This document shows positions 1 through 9,557 of a DNA stretch of 64,000 nucleotides, piece after piece. How positions within the stretch are numbered: the first letter of the stretch is position 1; every line of letters starts with the position of its first letter. This stretch comes from Pseudonocardia sp. EC080619-01 (lineage in GTDB: Bacteria > Actinomycetota > Actinomycetes > Mycobacteriales > Pseudonocardiaceae). The notes beneath the pieces are model-generated. The model was not told the DNA's origin. It ran no database searches and saw nothing but the letters and a program-made list of their open reading frames with translations. The translations under genes were made by a program, and so were the position numbers. The stretch lies in NCBI RefSeq assembly GCF_001420995.1, contig NZ_CP012185.1, forward strand, positions 786,062 through 850,061. The letters are read 5' to 3'.

Positions 1-1035
1 TCGTCGCTGCCCGCCCTCGACACGACCCGGGTGAACGGGCATCTCCGCCCACGCCTAGGAGCTCGACGACACCGGTGGACGTGACCATTCCGGCGCCGTG
101 TTCGTGTCGGCCGTCATCGGCCTGCGACCGGCAGCAGCCACTGCCGACGACCTCGTCGATGCCGTGACCGTCGGCTACGAGGTCGCACGCCGCACGCAGA
201 CCACGCTCGGCGCTACGACGCCGTCAACGGCCGGGGTTGGCACTCCACCAGGGTCTGCGGCCCGCTCGGCGCCGCAGCCGGCGCCGCAGCGATGCTCGGG
301 CTGGACGCCGATCGGGCCGCCCACGCGCTCGGGCTGGCCGCCGGGTACGCCGGAGGCTCGTGGTCGTTTCTGGGAAGCGAGCGATGAGCAAGAGACTCAA
401 CGTCGGACGGGCCGCCGAGCTCGGCCTCGGCGCCGCCCTGCTGGCCGAGCAGGGGTTCACCGGCGCTCCGGACGTCCTCGAAGCCGCCTGGGGTGGCTAC
501 GTCGGGCTCTACGGCGGGCCGGGTGCCGACGTCGCGGCGCTGACCGCCGATCTCGGCGAGACCTGGTAGGCCGAGAACGCCGGCATCAAGCCCTACGCCG
601 TCTGCCGCTCCGCACACGCAGCCGTCGACGGCCTGCTCGACCTGATGGCGACCCACCACTGGCGGGCCGACGACTTGCGAACCGTCACGGTCGAGACCAG
701 CGCGTTGATCACAGACATGTGCGGCGGTCGCGACCTCGGCTCGGCGGTTGCTGCGCAGGTGAGCATCCCCTTCGCCCTCGCTGCGGCCGCGCTGACCGGA
801 GGCGTCACCCTCCAGCCTGTGACCACTCTGCGCACGTGCTCCCGGACCCGTGACCTGATGGGGCGGGTCGAGCTACGCACCGATCGATCCCGACACGGCG
901 CTGCCGCGCCGATGGCTGTGCATGTCGGTACGGCGAACCTGGACGTGGCCGTCACCGTGCTCGGTGCGCGTGGTGGACCGCAGCGGCCACTGCCGACCGA
1001 AGCGATTCGCGCCAAGTTCGCGGGGCACCAGGTGG
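1..1035 (+). pseudogene. MmgE/PrpD family protein, decayed
   Basis: Relic of an MmgE/PrpD-family protein (2-methylcitrate dehydratase / aconitate-decarboxylase-like fold). Recognisable blocks are ELDDTG followed by HSGAVF near the start (60-100), a WHSTRVCGPLGAAAGAA block at 238-290, KRLNVGRAAELG at 387-425, KPYAVCRSAHAAVDGLLDL at 588-645 and the C-terminal MAVHVG / RAKF region ending near 1020. The blocks lie in three different frames, and in-frame TAG codons interrupt the reading at 56-58 and 567-569, so the gene has several frameshifts and nonsense changes. The 5' end lies before the window. Its last part reads in frame into the downstream GNAT gene, which is accidental. Confidence 0.8.
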
Positions 1036-1055
1036 CTCCGTACTACGGTGATCCG

Positions 1056-1625
1056 ATGGCCTTTCCGCTGGTGACCGATCGTCTGTCGATCCGACCGTGG
1101 ACGTCTTCCGACGCCGATGCCGCGTTGCTGACCTATGGGGTCGCCGAGGTCACGGGCTGGCTGACCCCAGAGACCGAGCGGATCACCGATGCGGCCGCGA
1201 TGCGGTCGGTGTTGGCTGCCTGGGCTGAGGCGCAGGTCAACGCGACCCCTCCGCGGGGCCGATGGGCGATCGAGCACCACGCCCTCGACTCGGTGGTCGG
1301 AGGGCTGGCGATCCGAGTGTTGCCTCCCTACTACGAGGACGACCTGGAGGTCGCATTCCAGCTGCGGCCCGATATGTGGGGTCACGGCTACGCCACCGAA
1401 GCGACCTCAGCGCTGATCGACTGGGCGTTCACCCACGACGATGTCGACGAGCTCTTCGCAGTGGTGCGTCCGGACAACTCCCCCGCGATCGCCACTGCGC
1501 ACAGGCTGGGTATGCACTGGGTCGGCGAGACCGACAAGTACTACGACCGCACTCTGCAGGTATACCGGGTACGGCCCGGGGATCTGGCCGTGGACCCGAT
1601 GGTCGTGCTCCCCGACGAAACCTGA
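1056..1625 (+). CDS. GNAT family N-acetyltransferase
   Basis: 189-residue GNAT acetyltransferase of the RimJ/RimL type (Acetyltransf_3), which transfers acetyl from acetyl-CoA to an amine. The opening TDRLSIRPWTSSDADAALL is typical of this subfamily. The acetyl-CoA pyrophosphate loop (motif A) is GHGYATEA at residues 109-116, and the motif B helix NSPAIATAHRLGM is at 141-153. The ATG at 1056 was chosen because the domain begins right after it; the same frame stays open upstream only through the PrpD relic. The acceptor substrate is unknown. The nearest gene-like element downstream is a transposase relic, so this is a stand-alone gene. Confidence 0.85.
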   Translation: MAFPLVTDRLSIRPWTSSDADAALLTYGVAEVTGWLTPETERITDAAAMRSVLAAWAEAQVNATPPRGRWAIEHHALDSVVGGLAIRVLPPYYEDDLEVAFQLRPDMWGHGYATEATSALIDWAFTHDDVDELFAVVRPDNSPAIATAHRLGMHWVGETDKYYDRTLQVYRVRPGDLAVDPMVVLPDET

Positions 1626-2280
1626 GCAAGGCACAGCTGCGCGACTCGCCAGTGACACCATCGGGCCGCCTCGTGGTTGCCCGGCAGCCATATCGACAAG
1701 CAGCTCGACGAGATCAGCGGCCGCCAACGCGCTTCCTTGAGACGTGAACATCCAAGCACCGAGCGCACCGCGGTACACGTTTCGCCGTTAAGCACGCGAA
1801 TTACGGTGGTGTGCCCGTCGAAGGCTGCGGTCCTCGTCGGTGCTTCCCCTGCGGAGCGAGACAGGCTTCAACCGACACCGGTGAAGCTCCCCCAATGCCG
1901 GCAATATCCGGGTCGACCTCATCTCGAGGCTGTGCGCGACGCGCGCCGAGGCAAACGACCCCGGCTCGCGGAAGGCGACGCGCGCTCCGGCCATGACCCT
2001 GATCGGACGAGGCACTGGCCGTGTCGCCTGAGTACGACTCAACGCCTCCGCGACGCCAATCGATGATGCGGCCCAGCGTGCCGAAAACGACGAACTGGCT
2101 GGCGACATCGACGCATCGACATCGACTTGTTCTGCTGGGCAGCGCTCAACCGGTGCTGCCGCGCAGCGGCCCCGTGGCCGACACGCAGGACCGGACTCAC
2201 TGCCAGGTCATCAGCCGGACCCGCTGCGTTGGCACCTGAGACACCCGCGGAGCCCGCGACCACGCTCCTGCGGAGCGGAA
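1626..2280. other. Gene-free stretch
   Basis: About 650 bases between the GNAT gene and the IS5-type transposase relic. The open frames here have no recognisable motifs or convincing ribosome-binding sites. I see no repeat or hairpin worth naming. Confidence 0.5.
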
Positions 2281-2823
2281 GGCCTAAGAGCGGGTTTGAG
2301 AAGATCGGAGGACGGGGCGAAAGTGCGCTTCTGCTGTCCGCCGGCGGTTCGCCTCGGGCAAGTCGACGGGTGACGGTGTTGATCACGGCCAGCGGATCAC
2401 GGCCTCGGATGTGGTGGGACGGCGTCCATAGTCGCGAGCCAGGCGACGCTGCGTGGTCAGTCAGGCCGCGGTCCGTTCGATGAGCAGCAGTCCGAGGGTG
2501 TCCGGTGACGATAAAGCATTCTCCGGCCGCTGATCTTCTGGCGTCGTAGCCACGCGAGTCCTGGCCGATGGTGTCGGCACCACGCACACTCTAGGAATCG
2601 ATGATCCCTGCACTCGGCTCCGGACAGCCGCCCTCGCCAGCGCACAGCTGGTCGGGAACGGCCGGCAGGATGTTCTCAGCGACTCGCTGCCGCTGCCACC
2701 GGCCGACGGGGACCGGTACACCATCCGCCACAGCGGAAACTCCGCAGGCAACGCCTGCCACGCGCACCTGGTCACCCGAAGTAGCGGCTCGATCAACTCC
2801 CATAGTCCATCACTGGCGTCCAA
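2281..2823 (-). pseudogene. IS5-family transposase relic
   Basis: Decayed minus-strand transposase of the IS5 superfamily. In order, in shifting frames, are an N-terminal DGLWELIEPLL, a WQALPAEFPLWRMVYR block, the conserved PSAGIIDS-type motif followed by RGADTIGQDSRGYDAR (normally the first catalytic Asp region), DTLGLLL, and a C-terminal RDYGRRPTTSEAVIRW plus INTVTRRLARG. The catalytic middle between DTLGLLL and RDYGRRP is missing. Several frameshifts and a stop make it inactive. No terminal inverted repeats were located. Confidence 0.75.
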
Positions 2824-2829
2824 GGAGTA

Positions 2830-3512
2830 CGACCGCCTGCGTTGAGTGACCGGCCCCGGTGGGCCAGCCTAGATGCGACCTCGCGCTGACAGAAACGAGA
2901 CACGGTGGCGGGCCCGTCACGGGCGACGCGGACACGCCGACCTCGAGTGGACCGGTCGGCTGGGGGGCGCCTAGTGTTGTCGGAGCCCGCCTTCCGAGTG
3001 GTGTCGCTCCGGGCACCACCGGAAGCGGGTCCATAACGCGGCCTCGGTCCCAGTTGGTCACGTGTCCAGGCCTACGAGCTCAACGTCGACTGCAACGGAG
3101 CCGGAACCTGCCGAGGATGACGGTACCGGCACTCCTGCATCGAACGTCGACTCGATCGCATAGAACCATCCGGCGCAGACTCTCGGGCCCAGTCTCAGCA
3201 CAGTCGAGCACGAGAGGCTGCTCGGGTAGCTGAACCGTCGACAGGGGCCGGTGGGTGCCTTCGCTGGTCGCCCTCGTACAGGCCCTCGTATGCAGCGGTG
3301 GTTCGGCCGGCCCCAACCCAGAAGGCCTGTAGTGGGGTTCACCCAGCCCTCAACACGCGCACGCCGTCCGGCCACCGTCTGCGCCGCGGCCCCGGGACGA
3401 CCCGCTGAGCTGTGCGGCACGCCGGTCGGGGATGTATACCGGGACAGCGGTACCGGTGGAACCTACGCGCTGCCATCCACCGATGGCGTCGGCCGCCGAC
3501 CAGACACATCTG
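2830..3512. other. Gene-free stretch
   Basis: About 680 bases without a supportable gene. Short frames on both strands show no domain signature. The stretch probably belongs to the eroded accessory DNA around the transposase relic. Confidence 0.45.
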
Positions 3513-3817
3513 TCATCGCTCTGCCGTGACCCCCGACTGCTGAACCGACTCGGGCGCCGACACCTCAGAGGTCGACCCCCTGCGACGCGACCCGGTGATG
3601 GAGCGCCTCGTCCGGAGGGCAGACCAGTCATCGTGTACCACTGTCCCGGCGGCCATTAGCGGCAGCGCAAGCAACGCCGCCACCGTCCAGACGACGTCGT
3701 GAGTGCCGTCGAGCCACCCGAGCAGCGTCACTGCGCCGACCACGGCTGCAACCATCCCGGCCGTAGCCAGAGCCCCTGCAGTACCCGTCCCATCGGTCGT
3801 CGCAGGCGGTCGAACAT
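3513..3817 (-). pseudogene. Small two-helix membrane protein, probably frameshifted
   Basis: A good start exists on the minus strand: a GAGGGGAG ribosome-binding site five bases before an ATG at 3817 that begins MFDRLRRPM. That frame stops after 29 residues. The neighbouring frame carries two clear membrane helices, around TAGMVAAVVGAVTLLGWL and VVWTVAALLALPLMAAGTVV, then a basic tail (WSALRTRRS) ending at 3513. It has no start codon of its own before the first helix. The simplest reading is a small membrane protein broken by one frameshift. A sequencing error or a much shorter protein is also possible. No family was recognised. Confidence 0.35.
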
Positions 3818-3929
3818 GTCTACTCCCCTCGGAACGTCTCCCTCTCGGTCGGCGGACCCGAGCCGGCACGCACAGGACCCTGCCGCCGGAAGCCCGCGGT
3901 GTGGCCGCGCACTTCTGCAACCCCAACTA

Positions 3930-4287
3930 TATCTACATTCCCCAGTGTAGCTTTCTGGAATCCGGGAGTCCGGTAGACATGAGTCGAGATCCAGCGGACT
4001 CTGCGTGCGCCCCCTCTCGCCACCGCCGGCGCACGACTGGCCGTCGCGGCAACGGTCACCGGGAGCAGAGCCCATAAGATCGCTCAGCCAAGACAGGCAC
4101 ATCATCGGCGAGCAAGGATCTCGTCTCTCGCCCACCAGGTTCGGGATGAGTCGGCCCACCTCCTGGATCCGCCAGAAGTGCCAGCCTCGGCGACGGCCGG
4201 ATTCGGCACGCCGGTGCAGGATGCATGACCATTCGTCGGAACCGCCGGTGTTATAGGCCGAACTAGCGACCGCTAGCCTGATACGGC
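3930..4287. other. Gene-free stretch
   Basis: About 350 bases with no supportable gene. It contains a slightly AT-richer patch (3925-3955) that could be promoter DNA for the minus-strand membrane-protein relic. Confidence 0.4.
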
Positions 4288-4623
4288 ATGGACCGCAGTA
4301 CACGATCGGTGGTGCAGGTTCCCGAGCTACTGGAGCTGAGCGTCGACGAGGCCCACGATGTAGCCCTGGATGCTGGCCTGCTCGCCGTGGACCACAGCGA
4401 CTCGGGGCCCACGACGACGACCGCGGATCGAGCCTCTGCTCCCCCGCAACGCGTGTACTGCCAGGAGCTACCCGCCGGAGCCATGGTGCCCACCGGCACC
4501 AGGATCGGAATCTGGGCTCGTCGCCCTGACGATCCCGGCCCTGACGACGACAGCGGCGGTGGCGGTGGCCCCGATCTCGTCCCGACCGGGCCAGAACCGC
4601 AGCTCGGCGGCGGAACGAAGTAG
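4288..4623 (+). CDS. Small PASTA-domain protein
   Basis: 111-residue protein consisting of one PASTA-type domain. The hallmark VPELLELSVDEAHDVALDAGL (valine-proline, then an amphipathic helix) is at about residues 10-30, and the closing QELPAGAMVPTGTRIGIW strand is at about 65-83. A flexible acidic, glycine-rich tail ends in PQLGGGTK. PASTA domains occur in Ser/Thr kinases and penicillin-binding proteins, where they bind peptidoglycan fragments or beta-lactams. This protein has no kinase, signal peptide or membrane helix, so its role is unknown. It starts at an ATG after gene-free sequence and appears monocistronic. Confidence 0.75.
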   Translation: MDRSTRSVVQVPELLELSVDEAHDVALDAGLLAVDHSDSGPTTTTADRASAPPQRVYCQELPAGAMVPTGTRIGIWARRPDDPGPDDDSGGGGGPDLVPTGPEPQLGGGTK

Positions 4624-5083
4624 CCCAGCAGCGACAAGTTCGCCTGTTGACTCCGCGGAGTGCGAGGTCCTCGGCTGAGGACCATCAGTCACCGAGAGCT
4701 GCCCTTGGTGACGAGCAAGGGCGAAGCACCTGGTTCCGGCCATGCGCCGAGTCCAGTAGGCACCCGCGCCGAAGGTGGCTGCCGTTGCGCGCCGCGACGA
4801 CACCGACGCCGCGCCCTCCGACACGTTCGCCAGCAAGCGAGCCGGCTCGGCCAGTGACGCCCTGGCCGACGCCGTACCCCCGTGCAGGCGGGAGCAGCCA
4901 AGCCCGCCAGCTGTCACGTCACGTCACGTCACGTCCGCGAGGATCGACCCGCCACAGAGACGCTGTTGTCCGATTTACACGATTTTACCGATTCCGCCTC
5001 GGCGCTTGCTACGGCACACTCGACCCACCATGGGACTTCGACCACGCGCCCCGTAGGGCGCAGCACCCACAAGGGGGCACGTC
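4624..5083. other. Gene-free stretch with a short tandem repeat
   Basis: About 460 bases without a convincing gene. It holds the GTCAC tandem repeat (4913-4935) and an AT-rich patch at 4970-4995 about 90 bases before the GlsB-like gene, a reasonable place for that gene's promoter. Confidence 0.45.
4913..4935 (+). repeat. GTCAC x4 tandem repeat
   Basis: Four perfect head-to-tail copies of the pentamer GTCAC followed by a partial copy. It lies upstream of the GlsB-like gene. Function unknown; a slippage-prone microsatellite. Confidence 0.9.
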
Positions 5084-5356
5084 ATGGGCATCTTGGGTTG
5101 GGTTGTGCTGGGACTCGTCGTCGGCGTCCTCGCCAGCACGATCATGCCGGAACGAACGACACTCAGCATCACCGTCACGACTCTGATCGGAGTCGTCGGC
5201 GCCGTGGTCGGCGGCTACGTCGGCTGGCTCATCTTCAACACCGGACTCAACACGTTCTTCGACCTGAGCACATGGATCCTGGGCTTGGTCGGTGCGCTGG
5301 TCCTGCTCAGCATCTGGCGGCTGGTAGCCGGACGCCGGGTCAAAGCGCGCGCCTGA
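5084..5356 (+). CDS. GlsB/YeaQ/YmgE family membrane protein
   Basis: 90-residue integral membrane protein of the transglycosylase-associated (GlsB/YeaQ/YmgE) family, which is often stress-induced and of unclear biochemical role. The start MGILGWVVLGLVVGVLAS is a typical glycine-rich first helix (about 3-20). Two more helices follow at about 27-50 (LIGVVGAVVGGYVGWLIF) and 62-80. The ATG is preceded by an AAGGGGG ribosome-binding site. The DUF3040 gene starts 17 bases after its stop on the same strand, so the two probably form an operon. Confidence 0.88.
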   Translation: MGILGWVVLGLVVGVLASTIMPERTTLSITVTTLIGVVGAVVGGYVGWLIFNTGLNTFFDLSTWILGLVGALVLLSIWRLVAGRRVKARA

Positions 5357-5373
5357 CCGAGAGCAGGGCAACC

Positions 5374-5739
5374 ATGGTGACACCCCAGCCCCCGTCTCAG
5401 CCGGATCCCGAACCACGCCCGCGCTCGGTACCGCTCAACCACTCCGAGGAACGGAGCCTGTCCGCGCTCGAACGCGAGCTGCGCCGCTCGGATCCAGATC
5501 TGGACACGACGATGGCGGCCCTGACCGCTGCGACCGCGGGGCGCAGCCCTCGCGCGCCGGACGTCACGAACCGGGTGCTCCAGGCGATCGCGATCGGTGT
5601 GATCGTGATCGTGATCGTCCCCTGGCCATGGCTCGCCGTGGCGCTCTGGTGCGCCCTGGTGCTGAGCGTCCCGTTCGCGATGGCCTGCGCCTGGCACAAC
5701 GCCATGGCCGCCGAGAACGACACCAGACGAAACCCCTAA
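5374..5739 (+). CDS. DUF3040 domain membrane protein
   Basis: 121 residues. The motif LNHSEERSLSALERELRRSD at about 21-40 is the signature of actinobacterial DUF3040 proteins, in which a short amphipathic helix precedes a membrane hairpin. Two hydrophobic stretches follow, at about 70-82 and 84-106. The ATG at 5374 lies a few bases after a GAGCAGGG sequence; the frame is open further upstream but without recognisable homology. It follows the GlsB-like gene closely and is likely co-transcribed. No biochemical function is known for the family. Confidence 0.8.
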   Translation: MVTPQPPSQPDPEPRPRSVPLNHSEERSLSALERELRRSDPDLDTTMAALTAATAGRSPRAPDVTNRVLQAIAIGVIVIVIVPWPWLAVALWCALVLSVPFAMACAWHNAMAAENDTRRNP

Positions 5740-6390
5740 CCGCCGAGCCGCATACCTCCGACCAGCTGTGGCGACGCCACCTCAGCCACGCCCTTGCCAT
5801 CAACAGACCGCGGAGAACAACGCCCGCGGCGGCAGCTCCGGAGTAGCCATCGGCCACGACGTGGACACGGTCGGACCCCAGCCACCGACTCGCATCCGCA
5901 CAACCCCCAGCCGAACCCACAGACCACCGCCACGAAGGTCCGACCGAGCCGGACCGGCAACGTTGTGCACCAGGCCGGGCCCGGCGGTTCGTAGCGGCGA
6001 GTCGAATCCCGTGTGGCAGGTCGGCGATCGGCTCATCCGTGACCGCCCACCTCACGTTGCGACTGTGAGGATGAACCGGTGCCGCCTCGGGGCATGGTCT
6101 GACCCCGCGTTACGACTGGCCACTGGTGCCTTGAGTGTGGTCTGTCGATCCCGGCTCGGGATGGCGCATAGGAGGTTCTGCTACCCCGTCGGAGCCATCC
6201 ATGTTCGGGCGCGGCCAAACATCCCGGTGACCAGCACACCGGGAGAACTGACGCTAGGCCCCGGCCGAGCGCCGGCCGCTCGTCGGGCCCTACCGACAAC
6301 CCCGACACGGCCGAACAACCCACGGGCCCGGACTGTCACCTTGTCGGACCGCACCCGTACACGGCACCGACCAACCAGGGCGCGCCCGGG
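5740..6390. other. Gene-free stretch
   Basis: About 650 bases between the DUF3040 gene (plus) and the LuxR gene (minus), which converge here. No recognisable gene, repeat or strong hairpin was found. Confidence 0.45.
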
Positions 6391-7518
6391 CTACTCGGCG
6401 AACCAGCCTGAGGGTGCGAGCGCCGCCCCGGCAGCCAACCGGGGCGCGTACTGGTCATAGAACACCTTCGCGATCAGCTCGCGGCGGCTACGTACCCCGG
6501 ACTTTGTGAAGATCGACTTGAGATGGTCCTGCACTGTATAGCCCGACAGATGCAGGGTGTGGGTCATCTCGGCGGTGTCGACACCCCGCAAGACGAGGGC
6601 CAGCACCGCCTGTTCCCGGGAGGTCAGACCGAACGCAGCAACGACCAGCGGCACGATCTCCGGCGGACGGGCCTCCTCCAGCGTGATCACCACATCGGTC
6701 CCGATACCGGCACAGGACAACAGCGGCGATGCGTGCGCCACCATCCAGCGGCCGCTGCGGTCACGCATCCGCATCCTCGGCGGCACCGGGTAACGACCGA
6801 GCGTGAACTGGCGGGCGGCGGCGACCAACGTGCGCAGCCCGAACGGCAACCGCCCGCGGCCGATCGGTGCCCCACCCAACTCCGCCATCCCCTCCACGGC
6901 ACCGATACTGGCCTGGACGATCTCCCCAGCGGCATCGACCACGAGCACCACAGGTCCGTCCCGCGCGGGCAGCAGCTCCACCGCCGAGGACACCAGCATC
7001 CCTGCACGCAGCCCGACAGCGAGCGTGGCGCGTACGCCGCTGAGGTACTCCTGCTCAGCCGGGGTGAACGCCGAGCACCGACCGTCGCGGAACAGCGCCA
7101 GGTACCCCCAGGTCGTGCCGCCTGCCCGCAGCTCGATCCGCACCTCGTCGCTGATGTCACCCCAGTGCCGCTGGTAGAGGTCGGTGAAGCGTTCGGACCG
7201 TGCGAGGTCTCCGCCGGTCTCCGTGAGGGCGGTCGAGACCCCACCCGGCCGGTCGGCCAGGGTCTGGAAGTTGAACCGGTCAGGGCCCTCGTACTCGTGG
7301 AAGATCCAGTCCTCGTCGTGATCGTCACCGATCCCGTCCGACTTCATCCCACCGGTGATTAACCGGCTCGCCGGGTCGACAGGAGCCCAACAGGCCGCCG
7401 AGAACGGCACTGCGCGGGTCAGCGCCTCCATGACGGCCGTGCTGAACACGCCCACGTCGAGGCCGGTGGTGGCCAATGCCTCGATCTGGGCGCGCGCCCG
7501 CTCCGCGGTGCCCTCCAC
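6391..7518 (-). CDS. LuxR-type transcriptional regulator with GAF-like sensor
   Basis: About 375 residues. The C-terminal domain is a LuxR helix-turn-helix: LTSREQAVLALVLRG, then HLSGYTVQDHLKSIFTKSGVRSRREL, the usual recognition-helix layout. The N-terminal 200 residues (RAQIEALATTGLDVGVF, ALTRAVPFSAACWAPVD) match the GAF-like sensory region of stand-alone actinobacterial LuxR regulators; the ligand is unknown. The GTG at 7518 (VEGTAERARAQIEAL) was chosen because homologous proteins begin there. A GTG at 7608 in the same frame would add 30 residues without family support. No partner gene adjoins it, so the target is unclear. Confidence 0.8.
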   Translation of the reverse strand: MEGTAERARAQIEALATTGLDVGVFSTAVMEALTRAVPFSAACWAPVDPASRLITGGMKSDGIGDDHDEDWIFHEYEGPDRFNFQTLADRPGGVSTALTETGGDLARSERFTDLYQRHWGDISDEVRIELRAGGTTWGYLALFRDGRCSAFTPAEQEYLSGVRATLAVGLRAGMLVSSAVELLPARDGPVVLVVDAAGEIVQASIGAVEGMAELGGAPIGRGRLPFGLRTLVAAARQFTLGRYPVPPRMRMRDRSGRWMVAHASPLLSCAGIGTDVVITLEEARPPEIVPLVVAAFGLTSREQAVLALVLRGVDTAEMTHTLHLSGYTVQDHLKSIFTKSGVRSRRELIAKVFYDQYAPRLAAGAALAPSGWFAE

Positions 7519-7629
7519 CCGACCAGTGTCAGCCAAGAAGTACCCCGGCGGTATCCCATGAATCTGGGATATCCGCCGCCCAGCTTCCGGGGGTGGGCAG
7601 GGCGTCACCGCGGGCTGACCGTGGCGCTC

Positions 7630-7988
7630 ATGACGCGCACCCTCACCCCCGCAATCCGAACAGAGTTAACCGCCCGCTCAGATCCTCAGCGTCGCCGGGC
7701 GAGGCCCGGTCGACGAGCACGGCCTACCGATGCACGAGGACGACGTCATCGCTCAAGTGGCACTCGCGACCTCCCACCTAGAGACCGTCCTCGCCCACGC
7801 GGGCATGCGCCTTCGCGACGTGCTGCGACTGACGGTCTACGCCGTAGAGGTCGACGCGCCCCTCCGGGCCGGAGCCGCGTCCGCGAAAGGCTGGCCGCAA
7901 CCGGGGCGCCCCCGCCCACGACGCTCGTGTCACTCGCCTCGCCGTTCCCGGTGTGGCTGTCGCGGTCGATGTGACCGCCGGGCGTTGA
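7630..7988 (+). pseudogene. RidA/YjgF-family protein, frameshifted
   Basis: Relic of a RidA-like enamine/imine deaminase. The parts are MTRTLTPAIRTEL (frame 1), then LSVAGRGPVDEHGLP and DDVIAQVALATSHLETVLAHAGMRL plus LRLTVYAVEVD (frame 2), then RERLAATGAPPPTTLVSLA (frame 1) and finally PGVAVAVDVTAGR with a stop at 7986-7988 (frame 3). Each block matches the RidA order (VSGQ, TxNVLAxAG, VRLTVYxxD, RPPxxTLV, VEVDVTA). At least three frameshifts separate the blocks, so no full product can be made. The family's usual 120-residue length fits the relic's span. Confidence 0.72.
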
Positions 7989-8283
7989 CCGGCAGCCACC
8001 CGATGATAAGAGGGGTCACGACGGCCAGGGCCGAAATCAACGCAGCCCGCCGTCGTGGGCGCCGTTCCAGGAGCCCGGCTGTGCGAGCTCGTCACCACAC
8101 CAGCTGGCGATGGCCCCTTCGGTTCCCATCACTCGGTGAGCCCAGCGGGCTCGACGACCACCGCAATCGCGCAGCCACGGCCGTCGCTCGGCCCGTCATA
8201 GAAGCCGCTCACACCACAGTGAGTCAACCTCAGCCCAGATCCGGGCCTACCGGCGCGAACATCCACAACCTGACGGAGTAGTC

Positions 8284-8880
8284 ATGGACAACAGCGCGAC
8301 GTCCCACAACCAACCAGCCCGTGTCGCCGGGATCGTCGGCATCGTCGGGGGCCTGTTCGGCGCGTTCTTCGCAGCATACGAACTCGTGACGCTGCCCTAC
8401 GAGGTAAGCATCGTGGCGAACACCCGAAGCGCCCTGACCGAGCTGGCGGCGCTCGTCGGCCTCGCCGGGATGGCCATGCTGGGTGCCGCCGGTCCCGCCT
8501 GGTGGGGCCGCGCCGGGATCGGAGCTGCGATGCTGGGCTTGCTCCTGCTGATATGCGGCGAGTTCGTCGAGCCGTTCGACGCCGCATCAGGCGAGGCGTT
8601 CTTCACGATCGCCCCGGTGGTGATCGGCTCCGGCATGCTGGCGACGGGCGTGGCGGTCCTACGCACGCACCGCTGGTCGGGCTGGCGGCGATTCATCCCG
8701 GTCTCGGTCGGGGCCTTCGTCTTCGTGGTCTACCTACCGGTGGCGATCGCATTCCCGACTGACACGGGGCTCTGGTCGGTCCTGGGATTGTGGAACCTGA
8801 TCCTCGCCACCCTTGGGCTTGCCGTGCTGACCGAGGCAACCGCTCCGCGCGACTCGCGCACCCGGGCCCGTACGGACTGA
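8284..8880 (+). CDS. Multi-pass membrane protein, function unknown
   Basis: 198 residues with about six hydrophobic helices (near 14-34, 52-72, 77-95, 106-126, 138-158 and 164-184) and a charged C-terminal tail ending in RTRARTD. The ATG start is followed by a polar N-terminus (MDNSATSHNQPAR). The architecture resembles small actinobacterial DUF4386-like membrane proteins, but no diagnostic motif was recognised. The genes on both sides are unrelated or decayed, so the context gives no clue. Confidence 0.7.
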   Translation: MDNSATSHNQPARVAGIVGIVGGLFGAFFAAYELVTLPYEVSIVANTRSALTELAALVGLAGMAMLGAAGPAWWGRAGIGAAMLGLLLLICGEFVEPFDAASGEAFFTIAPVVIGSGMLATGVAVLRTHRWSGWRRFIPVSVGAFVFVVYLPVAIAFPTDTGLWSVLGLWNLILATLGLAVLTEATAPRDSRTRARTD

Positions 8881-9269
8881 CCAGACGCCTGCTCGTCGAG
8901 ACCGATCCAAGGGCACTTTCACCGCCCACCCAGCCCGTCCGGGGACTCACGACGTGCTCGCCAACTGACCTCGACGACCTCGACGAAACCCGCCAACCGA
9001 GACGGCAATTCGGGGCACCCAGGTGACCTATTCGAGGTCACCTGATCAAGCCAGCGATGCTTCTCCAAGGACAAAAGCTGGCGCTCGCTGACCCCGAGCT
9101 CCGCGGCCACATCACCGACCGGAACCTCACCCATGACCAGCCTGTCGGTCGTAGCACACAGCTAGTCACCGAGCAGCAAAGAATCAACACTTGATGCAAT
9201 ACCCCGCAGCGAGTTGTTCACCCCATGCGAGTCGACGAAGCGTGGCGAGGTGCGTGCGGAGGAGCTGAC
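8881..9269. other. Gene-free stretch
   Basis: About 390 bases between the membrane protein and the DUF1540 gene. A 71-residue minus-strand frame at 8919-9134 carries a helix-turn-helix-like VGDVAAELGVSERQLLSLE, but its second half is featureless. It may be a fragment of a regulator or transposase and is not called. Confidence 0.4.
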
Positions 9270-9557
9270 CTACCTGGCCTCGTAGGTCAGGCAGTCGGCG
9301 GCGTCGGCGCCCTGGCCGATGTTCACCGACGAGGCGGTGCACTCGAGCTTCTCGTTGTAGCGGCAGTCCGAGCGGTGGCACGCGCCGACGAGGCCGTTGC
9401 CGTTGCCGCCGCGGAACGAGATCTCGACGAAGGTGCCGCAGTGGGCGTGGTCGCCGGAGATCGTGATCGCTCCCGCGCCGCAGTGCGAGTCGGAGTTGTA
9501 GGAACAGCTGGTCGCGGAACACTGCTGCACCTGGGGCATGTCCTGAGCGGTGGTCAT
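9270..9557 (-). CDS. DUF1540 cysteine-rich protein
   Basis: 95-residue protein with two tandem DUF1540 modules. The first has CSATSCSYNSDSHCGAGAI and a later C; the second has ACHRSDCRYNEKLECTA and C before LTYEAR. The regular CxxxxCxxNxxxxCxA spacing suggests a small metal-binding (probably zinc) unit; the family's function is not known. The ATG at 9557 (MTTAQDMPQVQQ) begins just before the first module. The frame extends further upstream as an arginine-rich stretch without homology. Confidence 0.82.
   Translation of the reverse strand: MTTAQDMPQVQQCSATSCSYNSDSHCGAGAITISGDHAHCGTFVEISFRGGNGNGLVGACHRSDCRYNEKLECTASSVNIGQGADAADCLTYEAR

Noticed and set aside
645..1625. 326-residue open frame joining PrpD C-terminus to a GNAT domain
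   Set aside because: The PrpD part is the end of a gene with upstream stops and frameshifts; the GNAT domain has its own ATG at 1056. A genuine fusion is unlikely.
5400..5740. Minus-strand frames over the DUF3040 gene
   Set aside because: Arg-rich antisense shadows; the plus-strand gene has a domain signature and operon context.
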